From Endozoicomonas atrinae (lineage in GTDB: Bacteria; Pseudomonadota; Gammaproteobacteria; Pseudomonadales; Endozoicomonadaceae), in assembly GCF_001647025.1 (NCBI RefSeq), contig NZ_LUKQ02000033.1:1-37421 (forward strand): DNA of 37,421 bases, written 5' to 3'. Within the stretch, counting starts at the first letter, position 1. The number at the start of each line of letters is the position of its first letter. The position numbers were made by a program, and so were the translations under genes. This document shows positions 24,880-33,931 of this stretch, piece by piece. Under the pieces are notes generated by a model that was given only the letters and a program-made list of their open reading frames with translations, did no database searches and had not been told where the DNA came from.

Positions 24880-26223
24880 TCAGGCAGTCTCTTCCTGCTC
24901 TGCCTCTTCAGCTTCAGCTGCACGCTCAGCAGGCTTGATAGCGTCCTGATAGCTGCATGCTTTTTCTGAAACCTGAGCCGCTTCCAGAATAGTATCCACT
25001 ACCTGCTCTTCCAGAACAACATACTTGATCTGAGACAGCTGCTCATCGTTGCTGTAGTACCAGTCGATGACCTGTTGAGGCTCCTGGTAAGCGGAAGCCA
25101 TTTCCTCGATCATGGCACGTACGCGCTCATCATCAACCTTGACTTCGCGCTGCTTAACCACTTCACCAATCAAAAGACCCAGGGCAACACGCTTCTTGGC
25201 ATCGGCTTCAAAGAGCTCTGCAGGCAGCTGCTTTGGATCAAAACCACCCTTCATACCACCGAACTGCTGCACAGCCTGTTCGCGCATACGATCGATTTCC
25301 TGAGAAGTCAGAGCAGAAGGTACTTCCACTTCATGAATCTTCAGCAGGCCATCCATTACTTGATTCTTGACCTTGTTCTTAACCGCCTGGCGCAGTTCAC
25401 GCTCCATGTTCTTGGAAACTTCCGTACGGAAACCTTCCAGACCACCTTCGCTTACACCAAATCGCGCAAAGAATTCATCATTCAGTTCTGGCAGCGCAGG
25501 TGCGGCAACCTTGTGAACCTTGCAGGCAAACTCAACTGCCTGGCCAGCCAGATCTTTCGCCTGATAATCTTCAGGGAAAGTCAGGGAAAGCACTTTCTCT
25601 TCACCAGCAGAGACACCCACCAGACCGTCTTCAAAGCCTGGAATCATGCGGCCAGAGCCCAGCTCAAGAGTAGAGTTTTCTGCACTGCCACCTTCAAAAG
25701 CTTCACCGTCTTTGGTACCAACGTAGTCAAAGGTAACACGGTCACCTAGCTCGGCAGCGCGCTCAACGTCTTCAAAGGTTGTGCTCTGCTTGCGCAGGGT
25801 TTCGATCATCTCGTCAACATCAGACTCCTGAACCTCAGCAACCGGACGCTCAATTGAAATGCCGCCGAACTCATTCAGAGCGATTTCAGGGTAGATTTCA
25901 AAGGTAGCAACAAAGGTGAATCCTTCGTCGTTATCAGACTGAGCTTCAACAGATGGCGCACCGGCAGGGTTCAGTTTCTGCTCCTGGATGGCCTCAACAA
26001 AGGAAGACTGCATCATCTCACCGAGCACTTCCTGTCTGGCACCTGCACCATAGCGACGCTTAACCACTTTCATTGGAACTTTGCCGGGACGGAAGCCATC
26101 CAGACGAACACGTCGGGACAGATCCTGCAGACGCTTGTTCACTTCACCATCGATATCAGTACCCGGGATAGTGATCGTCAGCTTGCGCTCAATACCGGAA
26201 GTCGTTTCAAGAGAGACTTGCAT
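24880..26223 (-). CDS. tig: trigger factor
   Basis: Trigger factor is the ribosome-bound chaperone and prolyl isomerase that meets nascent chains at the exit tunnel. The 447 residues contain the N-terminal ribosome-binding domain with the signature [17 protein letters not shown] (about residues 43-59), the FKBP-type isomerase domain (about 160-245, [20 protein letters not shown] and [11 protein letters not shown]), and a long helical C-terminal domain with an acidic tail ([11 protein letters not shown]). The start at 26223 has a strong GAGGA (complement of 26230-26234) upstream. It is the first gene of the tig-clpP-clpX block. Confidence 0.97.
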   Translation of the reverse strand: MQVSLETTSGIERKLTITIPGTDIDGEVNKRLQDLSRRVRLDGFRPGKVPMKVVKRRYGAGARQEVLGEMMQSSFVEAIQEQKLNPAGAPSVEAQSDNDEGFTFVATFEIYPEIALNEFGGISIERPVAEVQESDVDEMIETLRKQSTTFEDVERAAELGDRVTFDYVGTKDGEAFEGGSAENSTLELGSGRMIPGFEDGLVGVSAGEEKVLSLTFPEDYQAKDLAGQAVEFACKVHKVAAPALPELNDEFFARFGVSEGGLEGFRTEVSKNMERELRQAVKNKVKNQVMDGLLKIHEVEVPSALTSQEIDRMREQAVQQFGGMKGGFDPKQLPAELFEADAKKRVALGLLIGEVVKQREVKVDDERVRAMIEEMASAYQEPQQVIDWYYSNDEQLSQIKYVVLEEQVVDTILEAAQVSEKACSYQDAIKPAERAAEAEEAEQEETA

Positions 26224-26574
26224 TTTTGTTCCTCAACACCAAAACCTGTGTAAACAATGGGCCAAAAGGCGCATAGACTAGCAAATGTACCCAGAAAATG
26301 CATAAACACCTTCTGTCACACTGGATCCAGGCAAGGCAAAGGAACACTTTTTATTCCAGTTCCCTACAGGATTTGCACCACTCTCACTTCTCAACGGCAT
26401 AAACCAACGAATAAAACAGACGTTAAACGAAAAGCATTTTTAAAGACCCGAAACACAGCAGCCCTGGCTCAGCCTTTCATATCTGCAATATTCATATACG
26501 TTTCCCCGAAGCTAAGGACTAGCGGGTCCATACACCCCCCCATCAGGGCAGTTTCTTTGGATGAAACATACAAA
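26224..26574. other. 351-bp region between tig and the tRNA operon
   Basis: It should carry the tig promoter. Apart from the ribosome binding site next to tig I see no gene, repeat or confident promoter. Open frames on the plus strand here run antisense through the tRNA genes and are not real. Confidence 0.4.
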
Positions 26575-26602
26575 AACGGGGATAAGCATGCTTATCCCCG
26601 TT
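26571..26602 (-). terminator. terminator of the tRNA operon, perfect palindrome
   Basis: AACGGGGATAAG (26575-26586) and CTTATCCCCGTT (26591-26602) pair perfectly, and the four bases between them (CATG) are themselves self-complementary. On the minus strand the stem is followed by TTTTTG. It lies six bases after the 3' end of tRNA-Leu. Confidence 0.9.
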
Positions 26603-26608
26603 AATGAC

Positions 26609-26693
26609 TGGTGCGGAAGGAGAGACTCGAACTCTCACGCCTTGCGGCACTGGAACCTAAATCCAGCGTGTCTACCAATTTCACCACTTCCGC
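26609..26693 (-). tRNA. tRNA-Leu (anticodon UAG)
   Basis: An 85-base class II tRNA with acceptor GCGGAAG/CTTCCGC, an anticodon loop TTTAGGT (anticodon TAG), a variable arm, TpsiC loop GAGTTCGAGTC and encoded CCA. It is the last gene of the four-tRNA operon. Confidence 0.95.
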
Positions 26694-26768
26694 TCACAGT
26701 GCTTCTACGAAGCACGCAAAACACTGTATTCTTCAGGATTCCTGAAGCCTCAGGACAACCCTTTAAAC

Positions 26769-26844
26769 TGGGGTGGGCGAAGGGGCTCGAACCCTCGACC
26801 GCCGGAATCACAATCCGGAGCTCTGCCAACTGAGCTACGCCCAC
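26769..26844 (-). tRNA. tRNA-His (anticodon GUG)
   Basis: A 76-base tRNA with acceptor GTGGGCG/CGCCCAC, anticodon loop TTGTGAT (anticodon GTG), GGGTTCGAGCC T-loop and CCA. The discriminator is C, and base 26845 supplies the encoded G at position -1 that is typical of bacterial tRNA-His. Confidence 0.95.
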
Positions 26845-26918
26845 CAGTAACCGCTCGAAAGATTATTCAAATTAAACCAAAGAATCAAGCTCAAACAGGA
26901 TAAATGGTCATCTGAAAA

Positions 26919-26995
26919 TGGCGCACCCGGCAGGATTCGAACCTGCGACCATCCGCTTAGAAGGCGGATGCTCTATCCAACTGAGCTACGGGCGC
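26919..26995 (-). tRNA. tRNA-Arg (anticodon UCU)
   Basis: A 77-base tRNA with acceptor GCGCCCG/CGGGTGC, anticodon stem CCGCC/GGCGG-type pairing around loop CTTCTAA (anticodon TCT), the GGTTCGAATCC T-loop and encoded CCA. Confidence 0.95.
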
Positions 26996-27013
26996 TTTTA
27001 ACATCTTTCTGAC

Positions 27014-27090
27014 TGGTCGGGGTAGAGAGATTCGAACTCCCGACATCCTGCTCCCAAAGCAGGCGCGCTACCAGACTGCGCTATACCCCG
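27014..27090 (-). tRNA. tRNA-Pro (anticodon UGG)
   Basis: A 77-base tRNA with acceptor CGGGGTA/TACCCCG, D arm GCGCAGTCTGGTAGCGC, anticodon loop TTTGGGA (anticodon TGG), T-loop AGTTCGAATCT and encoded CCA. It is the first gene of the operon. The window thus carries two Pro isoacceptors, GGG and UGG. Confidence 0.95.
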
Positions 27091-27441
27091 AAAATTTCCA
27101 ACCACTTTCGGAAAAAACCGAAAAGTTCTGCTGGACAACGGCGACGAATACTACTCACAAGCATGGCTCTCGTCAATTGCCATATGCATTTTTTAATCCA
27201 CATTTATGTTCAAACAACGTGGAACATCATGTCGTGATAACGAGCATATCAACCTGTCTGAAAGAATACCACATTGCAAACCCTTTATATCGAACACACT
27301 CTCTATATGTTGAACCATACGGAAAAGCGTTGGCTTTATCAGCAGGCTGTTGTGTCAACAGAGCTCGAGCACTGGTAAACTAACGGTCATTTTCAATATT
27401 CGCCAATCATCCAATATTGTCAGCAACAGGCTTCAGCACAT
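27091..27441. other. divergent region between tRNA operon and folD
   Basis: It contains the tRNA promoter (27148-27176). The leader also has a short hairpin, CTTTCGG/CCGAAAAG around 27105-27124. The folD side shows no clear promoter and no strong ribosome binding site. The plus-strand open frame at 27177-27383 has no coding signature. Confidence 0.45.
27148..27176 (-). promoter_or_regulatory. sigma70 promoter of the tRNA operon
   Basis: On the minus strand TTGACG (27171-27176) and TAGTAT (27148-27153) are exactly 17 bases apart, and a G+C-rich stretch (TCGTCGCCG) follows the -10. Transcription would begin about 50 bases before tRNA-Pro. Confidence 0.8.
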
Positions 27442-28296
27442 ATGACAGCAAAAATTATTGATGGCAAAGCCATTGCCCTGCAACTGACCGACACTATCGC
27501 CGAACAGGTTAAAAAAAGAACTTCACAGGGCCTCCGAGCTCCAGGACTGGCCGTTATTCTGATTGGTGATGATCCAGCCTCAAAGGTTTATGTAGGAAAG
27601 AAAAGACAGGACTGTGAACGAGTGGGCTTCAAGTCCGTATCCCACGACCTGCCAGCCTCCACCAGCGAACAGCATCTGCTTGAGCTGATCGACAGCCTGA
27701 ATGATGACCCGGAAATTGATGGCATACTTGTACAATTACCACTGCCTGAGCACATCAACAGCGAACTGGTTATTGAACGCATCCGTCCGGATAAAGATGT
27801 CGATGGCTTTCACCCCTACAACATCGGCAGACTGGTTCAGCGTATTCCATTGCTGCGACCATGCACACCGAAAGGTGTTATGACACTGCTGGAAAGCACG
27901 GGCCAGACAATTCGTGGCAAGAATGCAGTAATTGTCGGCGCCTCCAACATTGTGGGCCGACCAATGACCATGGAGCTGCTACTGGCAGGCTGCACCACAA
28001 CCACCACTCATCGGTTTACCGAAGACCTTGCCGTCGAAGTAGCCCGGGCAGACATTCTGGTCGTAGGCGCAGGTAAACCCGGACTGGTTAAAGGCGCCTG
28101 GATTAAACCTGGAGCGGTGGTCATAGATATTGGTATCAACCGTATGGATGATGGCCGGCTGGTCGGTGATGTGGAGTTTGATACTGCCAAAGAAAGAGCA
28201 TCCTGGATTACCCCGGTTCCAGGTGGTGTTGGCCCAATGACAGTGGCAACACTCCTGGAGAACACGCTGTATGCTGCAGACCACCTGCATCACTAA
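27442..28296 (+). CDS. folD: methylenetetrahydrofolate dehydrogenase / cyclohydrolase FolD
   Basis: FolD interconverts methylene-, methenyl- and 10-formyl-tetrahydrofolate with NADP, supplying one-carbon units for purine and formyl-Met-tRNA synthesis. The 284 residues have the expected active-site [17 protein letters not shown] (catalytic Lys), [29 protein letters not shown], the cofactor-binding [11 protein letters not shown], and the C-terminal [18 protein letters not shown]. Its placement next to a tRNA cluster and tig-clpP-clpX is the same neighbourhood I recall from Pseudomonas. Confidence 0.97.
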   Translation: MTAKIIDGKAIALQLTDTIAEQVKKRTSQGLRAPGLAVILIGDDPASKVYVGKKRQDCERVGFKSVSHDLPASTSEQHLLELIDSLNDDPEIDGILVQLPLPEHINSELVIERIRPDKDVDGFHPYNIGRLVQRIPLLRPCTPKGVMTLLESTGQTIRGKNAVIVGASNIVGRPMTMELLLAGCTTTTTHRFTEDLAVEVARADILVVGAGKPGLVKGAWIKPGAVVIDIGINRMDDGRLVGDVEFDTAKERASWITPVPGGVGPMTVATLLENTLYAADHLHH

Positions 28297-28314
28297 ATCG
28301 AAAGCATTCAAAAT

Positions 28315-28333
28315 CCGGCAGCCCCGCTGCCGG
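28315..28333. terminator. hairpin between convergent folD and GH36 genes
   Basis: CCGGCAGC (28315-28322) pairs perfectly with GCTGCCGG (28326-28333) around CCC. On the minus strand ATTTTG follows, so it most likely ends the GH36 transcript; a plus-strand T run is missing. Confidence 0.6.
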
Positions 28334-28341
28334 CAATCATT

Positions 28342-30432
28342 TCAGGCTTTAAGGCCGGCAAGGCATTCCAGAAAGATTTCCTCTTCCCACTCCGAGCAAT
28401 CAACCAGATATAAATCGCCTGATTCTTCCCACTCATACTCCTGCCCATTAATCCGGACTTCCAAAATCGGATGCTCACTGTAAATCACCAGCCTGCCTCC
28501 CTGCCGGAGCCGACTTTCCAGGCGCGCACCACTGTCTTTCCAACACACCACTTGATCAAGAACCGCACAGGCGGGCAGAATCTTATCTTCCAGACCAAGA
28601 CAAACCAATGATTCTTCAGGATAAAACAGCATCAAATCTGAACCATTCTGGGCAAGCCGTATTTCTGGTAATTCAGAATGACCAAAACATTGCCGCCGAG
28701 CCGGCCAATAAACCAGCCACTCGCTACTGTCATGTTCAATAGGTGATGCAGTGATGCGTTCAGTAATCGGCTGATGATCCTCGGTAATATTGAATAAGGC
28801 AAGAACAGCGACTGCGCCAATCCGGTTGGTCACTTTCAGTAACTTTCCGGAATAGAGCGGATTTTCAAACAACTGCTCTCGAGCCACTTTTCCCTGCTGA
28901 TCACAACGAACCACCTGACCATCATTAAACACCAGTTTCATTAGTTGTTGAGCATCCGTCTGCCCAACCGGATCACTGGTATAAACTGGCCCGCCACTCA
29001 CTGCCCTGAGCAAGGCATGAGCATCAGAGTCTTCATGAATGGTCCACCACATATCCCAGTCACCCAGGAAAAACGCATCATGGAACACCGCGTTATACGC
29101 ATTCTGCAATGCATGTTCCTGAAGATTGCCACTTTTCTTTGGAAAAAAATCATCACTGTTACGAGCAAGTGATGATGAAGGGCGATGCCATAGCTGGTCA
29201 CTTGCCATTCCCATACAGTTGATCATCTGCCCGTTAAAATGCAGCCCTACAGATGCTTCAAGTGCCTGATGCGCCACCCTGGATACTTTTCCAGGGAAAT
29301 CCCGGTATTTATAGTGATTAGCAAGATTGCTCTGCACATCGACTTTGATAAAGTCGACTCCCTGCTGGGCCAGGTAGTCATGCCAACCATGCCAGAAGCG
29401 AAAAGAATCTCCTTCTGTGCTTGGGGGCAATTTTCTTAACGAATCCAGCTCATCCAATCGAACAGGAAAGCTGGCTTCTGAATCTATCCCCTCCCACTGA
29501 CCTGTCAGAGCATGCCACACACCCATCCAGGGAATACCATAGTCATCTTCAAGAGCCTTCTTTAAACCGGCAAGCCCTGCCGGAAATTTTTCTCGATTTT
29601 CCTTCCATGACAAAAGTCGACGATCTTTCTCTTCAGACCAGCCATCATCCACCAGCATCCATTTCACCGGAACTCCTTTGGATTGAAACTCCTCGGCTTT
29701 CGCAACGACTGCATCTGCATTTACATCAAGATAGCAGGCATCCCAACTGCACCAGCCAAGATACTTAAACACCTCAGGCAAAGTGCGTTGCTCTCTTGGT
29801 CGGGAGTAGTGAGATAAATGGTTACGTCCCAACTGCACATTATCATTGATCAGTAGAAAAGGGTCTGTGCTGATCCCATAAATGGCAATCAAGCCGGAAA
29901 AATCTCTTACACCCGACTTTGAAGGGCCCGCCACCAACTCAATACCAGCAACTTCCCCCCCCTGGAATTCACAGCGAACCTGCTCATCGCATACTGCCAG
30001 CAAGTGGTGATATTCATCTTCCAAGCCATACAGTAAAGACTGTGTCTTCTCTGGAAGGTTGTTCAGGACGCAATCAAAATGAGGACGGGTCCACCAGCTG
30101 TTATAAAGATAATGAGCACACAAACCGGAAATATCACCCAAAGAGGCGATATTAATTCTAACGGCACTCTGAGGGTGCCAGCTGCGTCCCGGCCAGCTGA
30201 CCCCTTTGGTGACCTCCGCGCTCAGAGATAACAACAACTGCCTTCCTTTTGTCTCCAGGGACAACTTGACAGACAACCAGTCATCATAAACAAATATCCC
30301 CGACTGCTCTGACCACGTCAGCGCATATTCCTCCTCATTATCCAAACGAACATAAACAGTGATCCCCTGACAAACTGCAATCTGGTCAAAGCACAGATTT
30401 ACCAGCTGGTCTTTTTCACGAAGTGAGTACAT
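28342..30432 (-). CDS. GH36-type raffinose synthase / alpha-galactosidase-like enzyme
   Basis: This 696-residue protein belongs to the raffinose synthase/Sip1 branch of GH36, enzymes that cleave or transfer alpha-galactosyl groups. LGWCSWDACYLDV (about 225-237) and MLVDDGWSEEKDRRLLSW (about 259-276) are family signatures. The probable nucleophile is Asp365 in FIKVDVQSNL, and RNSDDF (424-429) holds the acid/base Asp; DWDMWWT follows. There is no signal peptide, so it acts in the cytosol on imported sugar. No transporter or regulator gene is adjacent. The substrate (raffinose-type sugars, galactinol or galactosyl glycerol) cannot be deduced. An origin from algae or another donor is possible but untested. 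Confidence 0.85.
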   Translation of the reverse strand: MYSLREKDQLVNLCFDQIAVCQGITVYVRLDNEEEYALTWSEQSGIFVYDDWLSVKLSLETKGRQLLLSLSAEVTKGVSWPGRSWHPQSAVRINIASLGDISGLCAHYLYNSWWTRPHFDCVLNNLPEKTQSLLYGLEDEYHHLLAVCDEQVRCEFQGGEVAGIELVAGPSKSGVRDFSGLIAIYGISTDPFLLINDNVQLGRNHLSHYSRPREQRTLPEVFKYLGWCSWDACYLDVNADAVVAKAEEFQSKGVPVKWMLVDDGWSEEKDRRLLSWKENREKFPAGLAGLKKALEDDYGIPWMGVWHALTGQWEGIDSEASFPVRLDELDSLRKLPPSTEGDSFRFWHGWHDYLAQQGVDFIKVDVQSNLANHYKYRDFPGKVSRVAHQALEASVGLHFNGQMINCMGMASDQLWHRPSSSLARNSDDFFPKKSGNLQEHALQNAYNAVFHDAFFLGDWDMWWTIHEDSDAHALLRAVSGGPVYTSDPVGQTDAQQLMKLVFNDGQVVRCDQQGKVAREQLFENPLYSGKLLKVTNRIGAVAVLALFNITEDHQPITERITASPIEHDSSEWLVYWPARRQCFGHSELPEIRLAQNGSDLMLFYPEESLVCLGLEDKILPACAVLDQVVCWKDSGARLESRLRQGGRLVIYSEHPILEVRINGQEYEWEESGDLYLVDCSEWEEEIFLECLAGLKA

Positions 30433-30909
30433 AGTGGCCTCAACTGCATCATAGAAAGAACGGTCTCATCCTTTGCATACAGTATTTCTCAAAATTGGGT
30501 ATACGGCAGTGAAAATCTAATAAATAGATTATTTGTGATGCCAAGCCATGAACCAGTCAGCTGATGGCAACTGGAATTGCCAACGTGAAAACCTCTCAAT
30601 ATGTTACTCACGCAACAAGAACCAATCAGAAGGTAACACCTTTTACCAGCGATGCACGCCAAAATAACAACCTGCTTTTTCAGACTGCAGAGAGTTCAGG
30701 CAAGTAAAATCCAAGTTAGCTGAAGCGAAAACAGGGAAAGTAGAATGCATTAGACATCAGAAAGTATAGGAAATCATGCCGTCAAAAAAATGGCATGTTG
30801 TATGCATACCATTTAGCGTTTCGTGTCGACACCCGGTTTAATGGAATAAACCTAACTGCCGACATCATTTGTCTTCATCACTCTTGTCAGGATCATTCAG
30901 GACTCTTCA
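30433..30909. other. 477-bp intergenic region with several inverted repeats
   Basis: No gene is apparent. Structures are AATCTA/TAGATT (30514-30519 and 30525-30530), TGGCAA/TTGCCA (30565-30570 and 30577-30582), and CATGCC/GGCATG (30775-30780 and 30792-30797). The first two lie upstream of the GH36 gene and could be sites for a sugar-responsive repressor. No strong -35/-10 pair stands out. Confidence 0.45.
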
Positions 30910-31116
30910 ATGAACAAGCCATCACTCAGTAGCATGGAAGCCTATCTCAGACAGATGGGTATGGTGACCCTTCCCGAAACCCCTGCCGATCTTGAGAAAG
31001 AATACTACCGACAGATTTACCGAGTGCTGCCCCGGGAGCAGGCTCTCTCACTCCCTGTCAAGAAAGCCCGTTCCAAAACCTCTATCCAGAAAAGTAGAGA
31101 AAAGCGACACCCCTGA
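30910..31116 (+). CDS. small basic protein of unknown function
   Basis: A 68-residue frame starting MNKPSLSSMEAYLRQMGMV and ending in a Lys/Arg/Ser-rich tail (KKARSKTSIQKSREKRHP). It has a good ribosome binding site (AGGA seven bases before the ATG), which is the main reason to accept it. The central part (ETPADLEKEYYRQIYRVLP) would be a helix. I do not recognise a family. It is convergent with rarD, with 21 bases between the ends, and is isolated otherwise. Confidence 0.5.
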   Translation: MNKPSLSSMEAYLRQMGMVTLPETPADLEKEYYRQIYRVLPREQALSLPVKKARSKTSIQKSREKRHP

Positions 31117-31137
31117 TATCCAGACAGTGAACCAGAT

Positions 31138-32052
31138 CTACTCAGTGACCGGGGTTTCCAACCGATCACTCTGCCGCTTATGCCGAAACAGGCCATCCAG
31201 TGTAAAAATGGCTAGCGCAAGCCATATCAAGCCAAAAGTCGCCATCTGCACAACACCCAGGGGCTCATTATAAATCGTCACACCCACCAGAAATGAAATC
31301 GATGGTGCCAGATACTGCATGATTCCCAAAACCGTCAACGACAACTTTTGAGTGGCCATATTGAAAAACACCAGAGGTATTGTGGTCACAAACCCGGCAA
31401 GAGCCAGGAGAACACTAGTATCAGGATCGGAAAAGCGAAAGGCATGCAAATCATTGCCCATCAGCCAGAGGAAATAGAAAGCGACAGGCGGCATCAACAG
31501 CAATGTCTCAATTGCAAGCCCAGTGGTTGCATCTACGTTGATTCTTTTACGGATCAAACCATAAAACGCGAAACACAGAGCCAGTACAAAAGCGACCCAG
31601 GGCAGCTTACCCAGCAAAAACATCTGCATTGATACGGCTGCTGCCGCTATAAGTACTGCCAGCATCTGGTATCGAGTCAGCCGTTCTCCCAGAAAACAAT
31701 AGCCAAAGAAAACACTGATCAGAGGGTTAATGTAATAACCGAGACTGGTTTCAAGAATTCTGTCATTGGTAACTCCCCAGATAAAGCACAGCCAGTTCCC
31801 CGCAATAAACAGTGACGACAAGACCAGCCACCCTAATATCCGGGGTGACTTTATTAATTCAATAATCCCCTTCAGTTTATGGCGAAACGTTAAAAAGCAA
31901 ACCAGCAAAAGTGATGACCAGAAAACTCGATGACCAAGGACTTCTAAAGGAGGCACCTCCTCCAGAGTTTTGAAATAAATGGGTATAAGCCCCCATAAAG
32001 CAAAGGCCCCAACGGCAAATGTTAGGCCAGACTGCGCTCCTGCGTCTCTCAC
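31138..32052 (-). CDS. rarD: RarD-type EamA transporter
   Basis: A 304-residue inner-membrane protein with about ten hydrophobic helices in two EamA halves. It aligns well by eye with E. coli RarD: FALWGLIPIYFKTLEEVPPLEVLGHRVFWSSLLL, AGNWLCFIWGVTNDRILETSLGYYINPLISVFFGYCFLGERL, LCFAFYGLIRKRINVDATTGLAIETLLLMP, and the end GIMQYLAPSISFLVGVTIYNEPLG. RarD proteins are drug/metabolite-family exporters of unknown substrate, linked historically to chloramphenicol sensitivity. The start context is plain. Confidence 0.92.
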   Translation of the reverse strand: MRDAGAQSGLTFAVGAFALWGLIPIYFKTLEEVPPLEVLGHRVFWSSLLLVCFLTFRHKLKGIIELIKSPRILGWLVLSSLFIAGNWLCFIWGVTNDRILETSLGYYINPLISVFFGYCFLGERLTRYQMLAVLIAAAAVSMQMFLLGKLPWVAFVLALCFAFYGLIRKRINVDATTGLAIETLLLMPPVAFYFLWLMGNDLHAFRFSDPDTSVLLALAGFVTTIPLVFFNMATQKLSLTVLGIMQYLAPSISFLVGVTIYNEPLGVVQMATFGLIWLALAIFTLDGLFRHKRQSDRLETPVTE

Positions 32053-32410
32053 AAATCCCCCGCATCAGGCCCATAGCATCCCTGAGAGCCAAGAAAAAAG
32101 TCCATTCAGATAATAAACGTCGTTAGCATTGTAAAATACAATAAAACACAACCCCACTCGCTATATAACATATCGAATTTAAATTAACCAAAAAATATTC
32201 GAATTATGCTTATAAACAGCAAAGCGAACCTAGTTTTAAAGCCCTAGTAAGGTATTGTTGGACGTGACATGACCATATATCTATTAAAAAATACAACCTA
32301 TAAAGACAAGAGTGGATGGAGAATTTACATCGTTTATCGAATCACTTGGAGAGAGGTTAAGATGTTAACTGAAGAAGCCTGAACCAGCTCAGGCTTCCTT
32401 TCAAGCCCGA
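32053..32410. other. 358-bp A+T-rich intergenic region with a hairpin
   Basis: No gene is seen. GAAGCCTGA (32374-32382) pairs with TCAGGCTTC (32389-32397) around a 6-base loop, just past the ComEA-like gene's stop. It probably acts as its terminator, although the T run on the minus strand is weak. Confidence 0.5.
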
Positions 32411-32695
32411 TTAATCAAAAACTATACGATTTTTGTTTTTATCCAGCATTCTATTGCCAACATATTTAACCTTATCCAAATCATCAAAGCTCTGATAAGG
32501 ACCATGCTGATCACGATGCTTCACAATTTCCATTGCAATACGGGGTCCAACGCCAAGAAGCCCTTTATCCAACTGTTCAATGGTTGCCTGATTCACATTA
32601 ACCTTCTGATCACCAGACCAGCCTTTCTGGTCAGCACCAAATACAGAGATACTAAAAAAAGATGCGCCAAGAAAGGCAAGGGTTTTGATATCCAT
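32411..32695 (-). CDS. ComEA-like helix-hairpin-helix protein
   Basis: A 94-residue protein with an N-terminal signal peptide (MDIKTLAFLGASFFSISVFG, cleavage near FGA) and a single ComEA-type helix-hairpin-helix domain: VNVNQATIEQLDKGLLGVGPRIAMEIVKHRDQHGPYQSFDDLDKVKYVG. Such small exported proteins bind double-stranded DNA and, in some bacteria, help pull it into the periplasm during transformation. In other gammaproteobacteria the role of the YbaV-type protein is unproven. No other competence gene is adjacent. Confidence 0.85.
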   Translation of the reverse strand: MDIKTLAFLGASFFSISVFGADQKGWSGDQKVNVNQATIEQLDKGLLGVGPRIAMEIVKHRDQHGPYQSFDDLDKVKYVGNRMLDKNKNRIVFD

Positions 32696-32832
32696 ATCAA
32701 TGACTCCTTAAAATTGATATATAGTTCGCTAAAGGACAGCTTATTCGAATAAACCATCCTTAAGAACATTCAAGGCAATGTGAGAGGTAACTTCAAGACA
32801 AAAAAACGCGAGCAGATAAATGGATCAAATTT

Positions 32833-33438
32833 TCACGCAGCCGGAGCAACACCCAACACCTGCTCTTTAAACGATTTACTCGGGGGGGTCTCACCAATCC
32901 AAACTCGCAGGAAAAGGTTGAATACCTCTTTGCTGGCAGGCACGACACCTTTTTCAACACCGGCAATTTCAATCCGCAACCCTTTACCTGGCAGATACTC
33001 AAATACAGCCTGCTCCCCTTTTTTCATAGAACCATCGACAAGCGTAAAAATTCTCTCAAGATCATCTCTCATCGCTTCCTGCTCATCTGGTGGGCTATTC
33101 AATTGGATGGAGTCATAAAACGCATTGGCTATCCGTCGAGCACTCATCTTCGAAACCAGCATAACAAATGCCATTCGCTGATGACTGTCAGAGGCATAAA
33201 TTTCTTCGGGGCTACTGGTCGGCTCTTCCAGATAAAGAGCACCTATATATCCTTTCACCATCAGATACCACGACCTCACTGCAGCGCCCTGCAATTTAAG
33301 CTCTGGCTTATCACCCTCTGCGGCAATTGAATCTGGCAGGTCATACTTATTTATGACAAGAGCATTTACAGGCAATGACAGTAATATGAGAAAAGCAGTT
33401 AAGAGAGGAATACGATAAATGGTGTGATCGTGCTGCAT
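32833..33438 (-). CDS. secreted chalcone isomerase-like domain protein
   Basis: A 201-residue protein with a signal peptide (TAFLILLSLPVNALV). The body shows the bacterial chalcone-isomerase-like pattern: LQGAAVRSWYLMVKGYIGALYLE followed by MAFVMLVSKMSARRIANAFYDSI, DDLERIFTLVDGSMKKGEQAVFEYLPGKG and a late FNLFLRVWIGETPPSKSFKEQVLG, the usual WLG.-P-type ending. These periplasmic proteins lack a proven function; flavonoid isomerisation is not expected. The frame opens at 33516, but ATG 33438, with AAGG eight bases upstream and a signal peptide at the start, is preferred. Confidence 0.8.
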   Translation of the reverse strand: MQHDHTIYRIPLLTAFLILLSLPVNALVINKYDLPDSIAAEGDKPELKLQGAAVRSWYLMVKGYIGALYLEEPTSSPEEIYASDSHQRMAFVMLVSKMSARRIANAFYDSIQLNSPPDEQEAMRDDLERIFTLVDGSMKKGEQAVFEYLPGKGLRIEIAGVEKGVVPASKEVFNLFLRVWIGETPPSKSFKEQVLGVAPAA

Positions 33439-33931
33439 ACTACAAACCTTATTATTTTTCTGAGTGAATACTATCTCACTTATTCTGAAGCTTCCAGCAT
33501 ACTGAACTGTAAACATTTCGATATTTCATATTTTGGGCTCTGCCGCAACAGGTCAAGCGATCATAATATACTCACTTTTGAGCGACCAGGGTCTTTACAG
33601 GTATTTTGATGCCAGAATCTGTCTCATGTCAGTAAATTGTCACCGGCTCATCAGTCGGGGCCATCACGGACAATAAGTAGAAGAATATCCATTGCCACTG
33701 GTCAGCAGCCCAATATTCCCATTACCAATCCTGACTATCTAAACCATACTTAAGTGCATTGACTATTGAAATTACTGGATAAGTCTCAAAATAGAATATC
33801 CAGAATACAACTGACCAGGTTGAAACACAGAGTAATGGGTACGCCTCACCTTCTATGAAGTCCGCTACGCCATACCTCTGCCACAGGATATCAACCAGAC
33901 TTTCTTCTTAAACCAGCTTTGCAGACAGACT
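33439..33931. other. 493-bp divergent region upstream of lon
   Basis: It separates the chalcone isomerase-like gene from lon. CTGGATA (33775-33781) pairs perfectly with TATCCAG (33797-33803), and AGAATATCCA occurs twice (near 33685 and 33793). I looked for a heat-shock promoter and found no spacing that fits. The plus-strand frame at 33424-33609 is not convincing. Confidence 0.45.

Noticed and set aside
26257-26844. Open frames across the tRNA region
   Set aside because: They cross tRNA-Leu and tRNA-His genes and a terminator, so they cannot be real proteins.
27177-27383. 68-residue plus-strand frame before folD
   Set aside because: It overlaps the tRNA operon promoter and has no ribosome binding site or recognisable content.
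33819-33876. Heat-shock (sigma32) promoter before lon
   Set aside because: GTTGAAA and CGCCATAC are present but far too widely spaced for a sigma32 promoter.
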